Part shown: positions 40,446 to 41,980 of the stretch, in pieces
How the letters are laid out: every line of letters begins with the position of its first letter
How positions within the stretch are numbered: position 1 is the first letter of the stretch
DNA from: Scenedesmus sp. ARA3
Taxonomy: Eukaryota; Chlorophyta; Chlorophyceae; Sphaeropleales; Scenedesmaceae
Assembly: GCA_004335835.1 (NCBI GenBank)
Contig: RWJK01001625.1
Span: 1 to 41,980 of the forward strand
Direction of reading: 5' to 3'
DNA length: 41,980 nucleotides
Translations under genes and position numbers: made by a program
Notes under the pieces: model-generated
Seen by the model: the letters and a program-made list of their open reading frames with translations, nothing else
What the model was told of the DNA's origin: nothing
The model's database searches: none

Positions 40446-41516
40446 GCGATCAACACACGGCACAAAGCACCACCTCCAGCATCTGTCATTGCCAGCAGCA
40501 ACTGGAGAAGCAGGCTCTGCACACACGCTGCCCATGGGGTATCCTCATCGTCACACACACACCCTCCCTTAACTTACGCGGGTGGCGAGTTTTAACACAT
40601 TACGCGTAGCTCATGCATCCATGCATGCACACGCTGCCCAGCAACCTGTAGCATCAACAGCACCAGCTGCCACCCCTGATGAATCAAACAACCAGAACCA
40701 CGCATGATGTGCAAAAGCACGCAGTCAAGTGAACACGTATCTGCAGATCATGTGCTGCAGGTGCTGAACAGCCGTGTTAGTGACCGAGCGGTGTACGCGA
40801 CACACTTCCAGCACACATGCGCACTTGATGCAAAAGTAACGACGACGGGGCCAGCCGCCGCGCTCCGCCGCCGACCCGGACTCAGCCCAGCAGCAGTACG
40901 CAGCGCAGCGGCAGTGCGCGGCGACACAGCAGCACTGTCAGGTCCTGCGCTGCCGCCACGTATAGCACCGCTGCTGCGGCGAGACCGTCGAGCGCTGCCG
41001 CTGCTGCCTGCTGCTGCTGCTGCTGCTGAGGCGGCGGCTGTGGGGGTGACAGCAGCAGGAGATGCGGATGCAGTCCGCAGCGGTGTCGCAGACTTGCGCC
41101 TGCTGCTGCCCCTGCCTCTACCGCTGCCTGCTGCTGCCTTGCTGGCACCTCCTGATGGAGCAGCAGCAGCAGCAGCAGCAGGCGAAGGCAGATCTGCTGC
41201 TGCTGCTGCCTCAGTGACATCAACTGTGAGCGCAGCAGCTGCTGCGCTGCGTTTGGCGTGCCTGCTGCTGCTGCTGCTGCTGCCCTTAGCTGCTTTGCTG
41301 GTGCTGCCAGGCGAGCCTGCAGACTGCTGAGCTCCTGCTGTTTGTTCTGCAGCAGTGTCAGCAGCAGCAGCAGTAGCAGTAGCAGTAGCAGCAGCTGCTG
41401 CTGGTACAGCTGCATGCCGTGCTGCTGCCAGGTCCTGCGGCGGCTGCACAGCAGCAATCTTCCTGCAGGTCAGCTTCTTGCGGATTGTGTGCTGCTGCTG
41501 CTGCTCATCAGGCCGC

Positions 41517-41551
<35 letters not shown>

Positions 41552-41980
41552 ACTCCGCAATCCGTGACTGCTTGCAGCTGCGTCTGCTGGTGGTGATTGC
41601 AGCTGGCACAACAGCAGGCTGCTGCAGCGAGCCTCCAGCTGCTGCTGCTGCTGCTGCTTGACTGGCAGTTGCTCCTGCAGGACAGGCTGCTGCTGCTGCT
41701 GCTGCTGCGCTACTGGTGACTGCTTCTCCTGCTGTCTTTCAAGCAGTGTGACTGCTGCTGCATGCCCTGCTGCTGCATGCGCTGCTGCTGCATGCCCCGC
41801 TGCTGCATGCCCTGCTGCTGCTGCTGCTGCTGTGGTTGCTGGTGGTGGTTCAGCTGCTGCAGGTGCCTCACTGGGAAGTGGAGACAGCAGCTCCAACCTT
41901 GCTCGCTTGGCAGCAGCAGCAGCAGCAGCAGCAGCAGGCTCAGGCTCAGAGACCTCACACTGCTGCTGCTGCTGCTGCTG
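38382..41980 (-). CDS. tandem-BRCT nuclear protein, MDC1/PTIP-like (5' partial)
   Basis: Probable DNA-damage/chromatin adaptor that would bind phosphoproteins through paired C-terminal BRCT domains. Minus-strand exons in phase: 41980-40825 (open to the window edge), 40405-40329, 40147-40026, 39729-39572, 38878-38382; 669 aa visible, start codon outside. The N-terminal part is poly-Q/A/S with a basic cluster KRARLE (possible nuclear signal) near residue 26 and a GRGRGSSRRK stretch. BRCT1: GPVVVTFAS, IVKSLNGRVASNQK, VTVMVADEASL, GVPVVSAATWLDACK (signature Trp447). BRCT2: ELLTGVHCLLAPGL, LQFLIVAAGGNML, a poly-Q insert, HLLVLLSTG, FSLYSREWLMRC (Trp650). The order matches plant 'BRCT domain-containing DNA repair protein' C-termini. 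Donor choice for exon 39729-39572 is ambiguous because its end is repeated five times. Confidence 0.84.
38573..38622 (-). repeat. CTG run coding poly-Q inside BRCT2
   Basis: About 16 uninterrupted triplets read as CAG on the coding strand, giving a glutamine run between GLCEGL and CCCEHLLVLLS. It splits the second BRCT domain between its first half and its final strand and helix. Confidence 0.92.
38990..39571 (-). repeat. tandem copies of a BRCT exon end plus donor
   Basis: On minus, the exon end HDKGRELLTG with donor GTGAGG (39571-39570) is repeated, giving donor-like GTGAGG at 39440, 39296, 39154 and 39004, at spacings of 131-150 bp. Each copy has AAGGGG..GGGACTGCTGACAG or a close variant before the donor. 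CAG-rich sequence and GCACCAATTGTG (plus) lie between most copies. The first donor is placed in the real exon; the other four are in-intron copies or alternative donors. Confidence 0.88.
39961..40012 (-). repeat. CAG run (sense CTG) in a BRCT gene intron
   Basis: About 17 triplets, CTG on the transcribed sense strand, just after the donor of exon 40147-40026. Same sense orientation as the F-box intron run. Confidence 0.93.

Overview
The window is nuclear DNA from a eukaryote, most likely a chlorophyte green alga. I infer a Chlorophyceae/Sphaeropleales (Scenedesmus-like) origin, but no marker gene proves it. The reasons are genes with many introns and GT..AG borders, algal/plant-type versions of the encoded proteins, TGTAA motifs at the right place for green-algal poly(A) signals, and extreme CAG/CTG triplet repetition in exons, introns and UTRs. 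I found no operons, rRNA, tRNA, CRISPR array or recognisable transposase.

I could rebuild five protein genes exon by exon, with reading phase kept across every intron. (1) 6413-10118 (+): exosome core subunit of the RNase PH fold, MTR3/RRP41-like, 7 exons, 264 aa. (2) 10414-16663 (+): F-box/leucine-rich-repeat protein, 5 exons, about 1301 aa, starting only 295 bp after gene 1. (3) 21383-26124 (-): secreted subtilisin-like (S8) protease with signal peptide, I9 propeptide and full catalytic tetrad, 9 exons, 836 aa. (4) 29301-35848 (+): autophagy protein ATG13, an N-terminal HORMA domain on 6 short exons followed by a huge disordered tail, 1449 aa. (5) 38382-41980 (-): tandem-BRCT nuclear protein of the MDC1/PTIP-like class, cut by the right window edge. 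Weak minus-strand exon candidates lie at 28325-28780.

The rest is 1-6412 (G/T-rich, no recognised gene), 17031-21382 (A/C-rich, many palindromes and small tandem repeats), 26125-29300 (between divergent genes) and 35849-38381 (between convergent genes). Plus-strand composition switches between T/G-rich and A/C-rich at about 17.1 kb and 36.95 kb, the points where gene orientation switches.

The most striking signal is not a gene. All five genes carry tandem, decaying copies of exon edges. An acceptor plus the first 20-100 bp of an exon is repeated upstream of the real exon, or an exon end plus its donor is repeated downstream of the real one. In three genes the last piece of the ORF is repeated into the 3' UTR. 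Periods are about 100-220 bp. This gives arrays of decoy splice sites and of potential alternative ends, and looks like a general mutational habit of this genome. The genes are housekeeping/regulatory (RNA decay, ubiquitin ligase adaptor, secreted proteolysis, autophagy initiation, DNA-damage response) and nothing suggests they act in one pathway.
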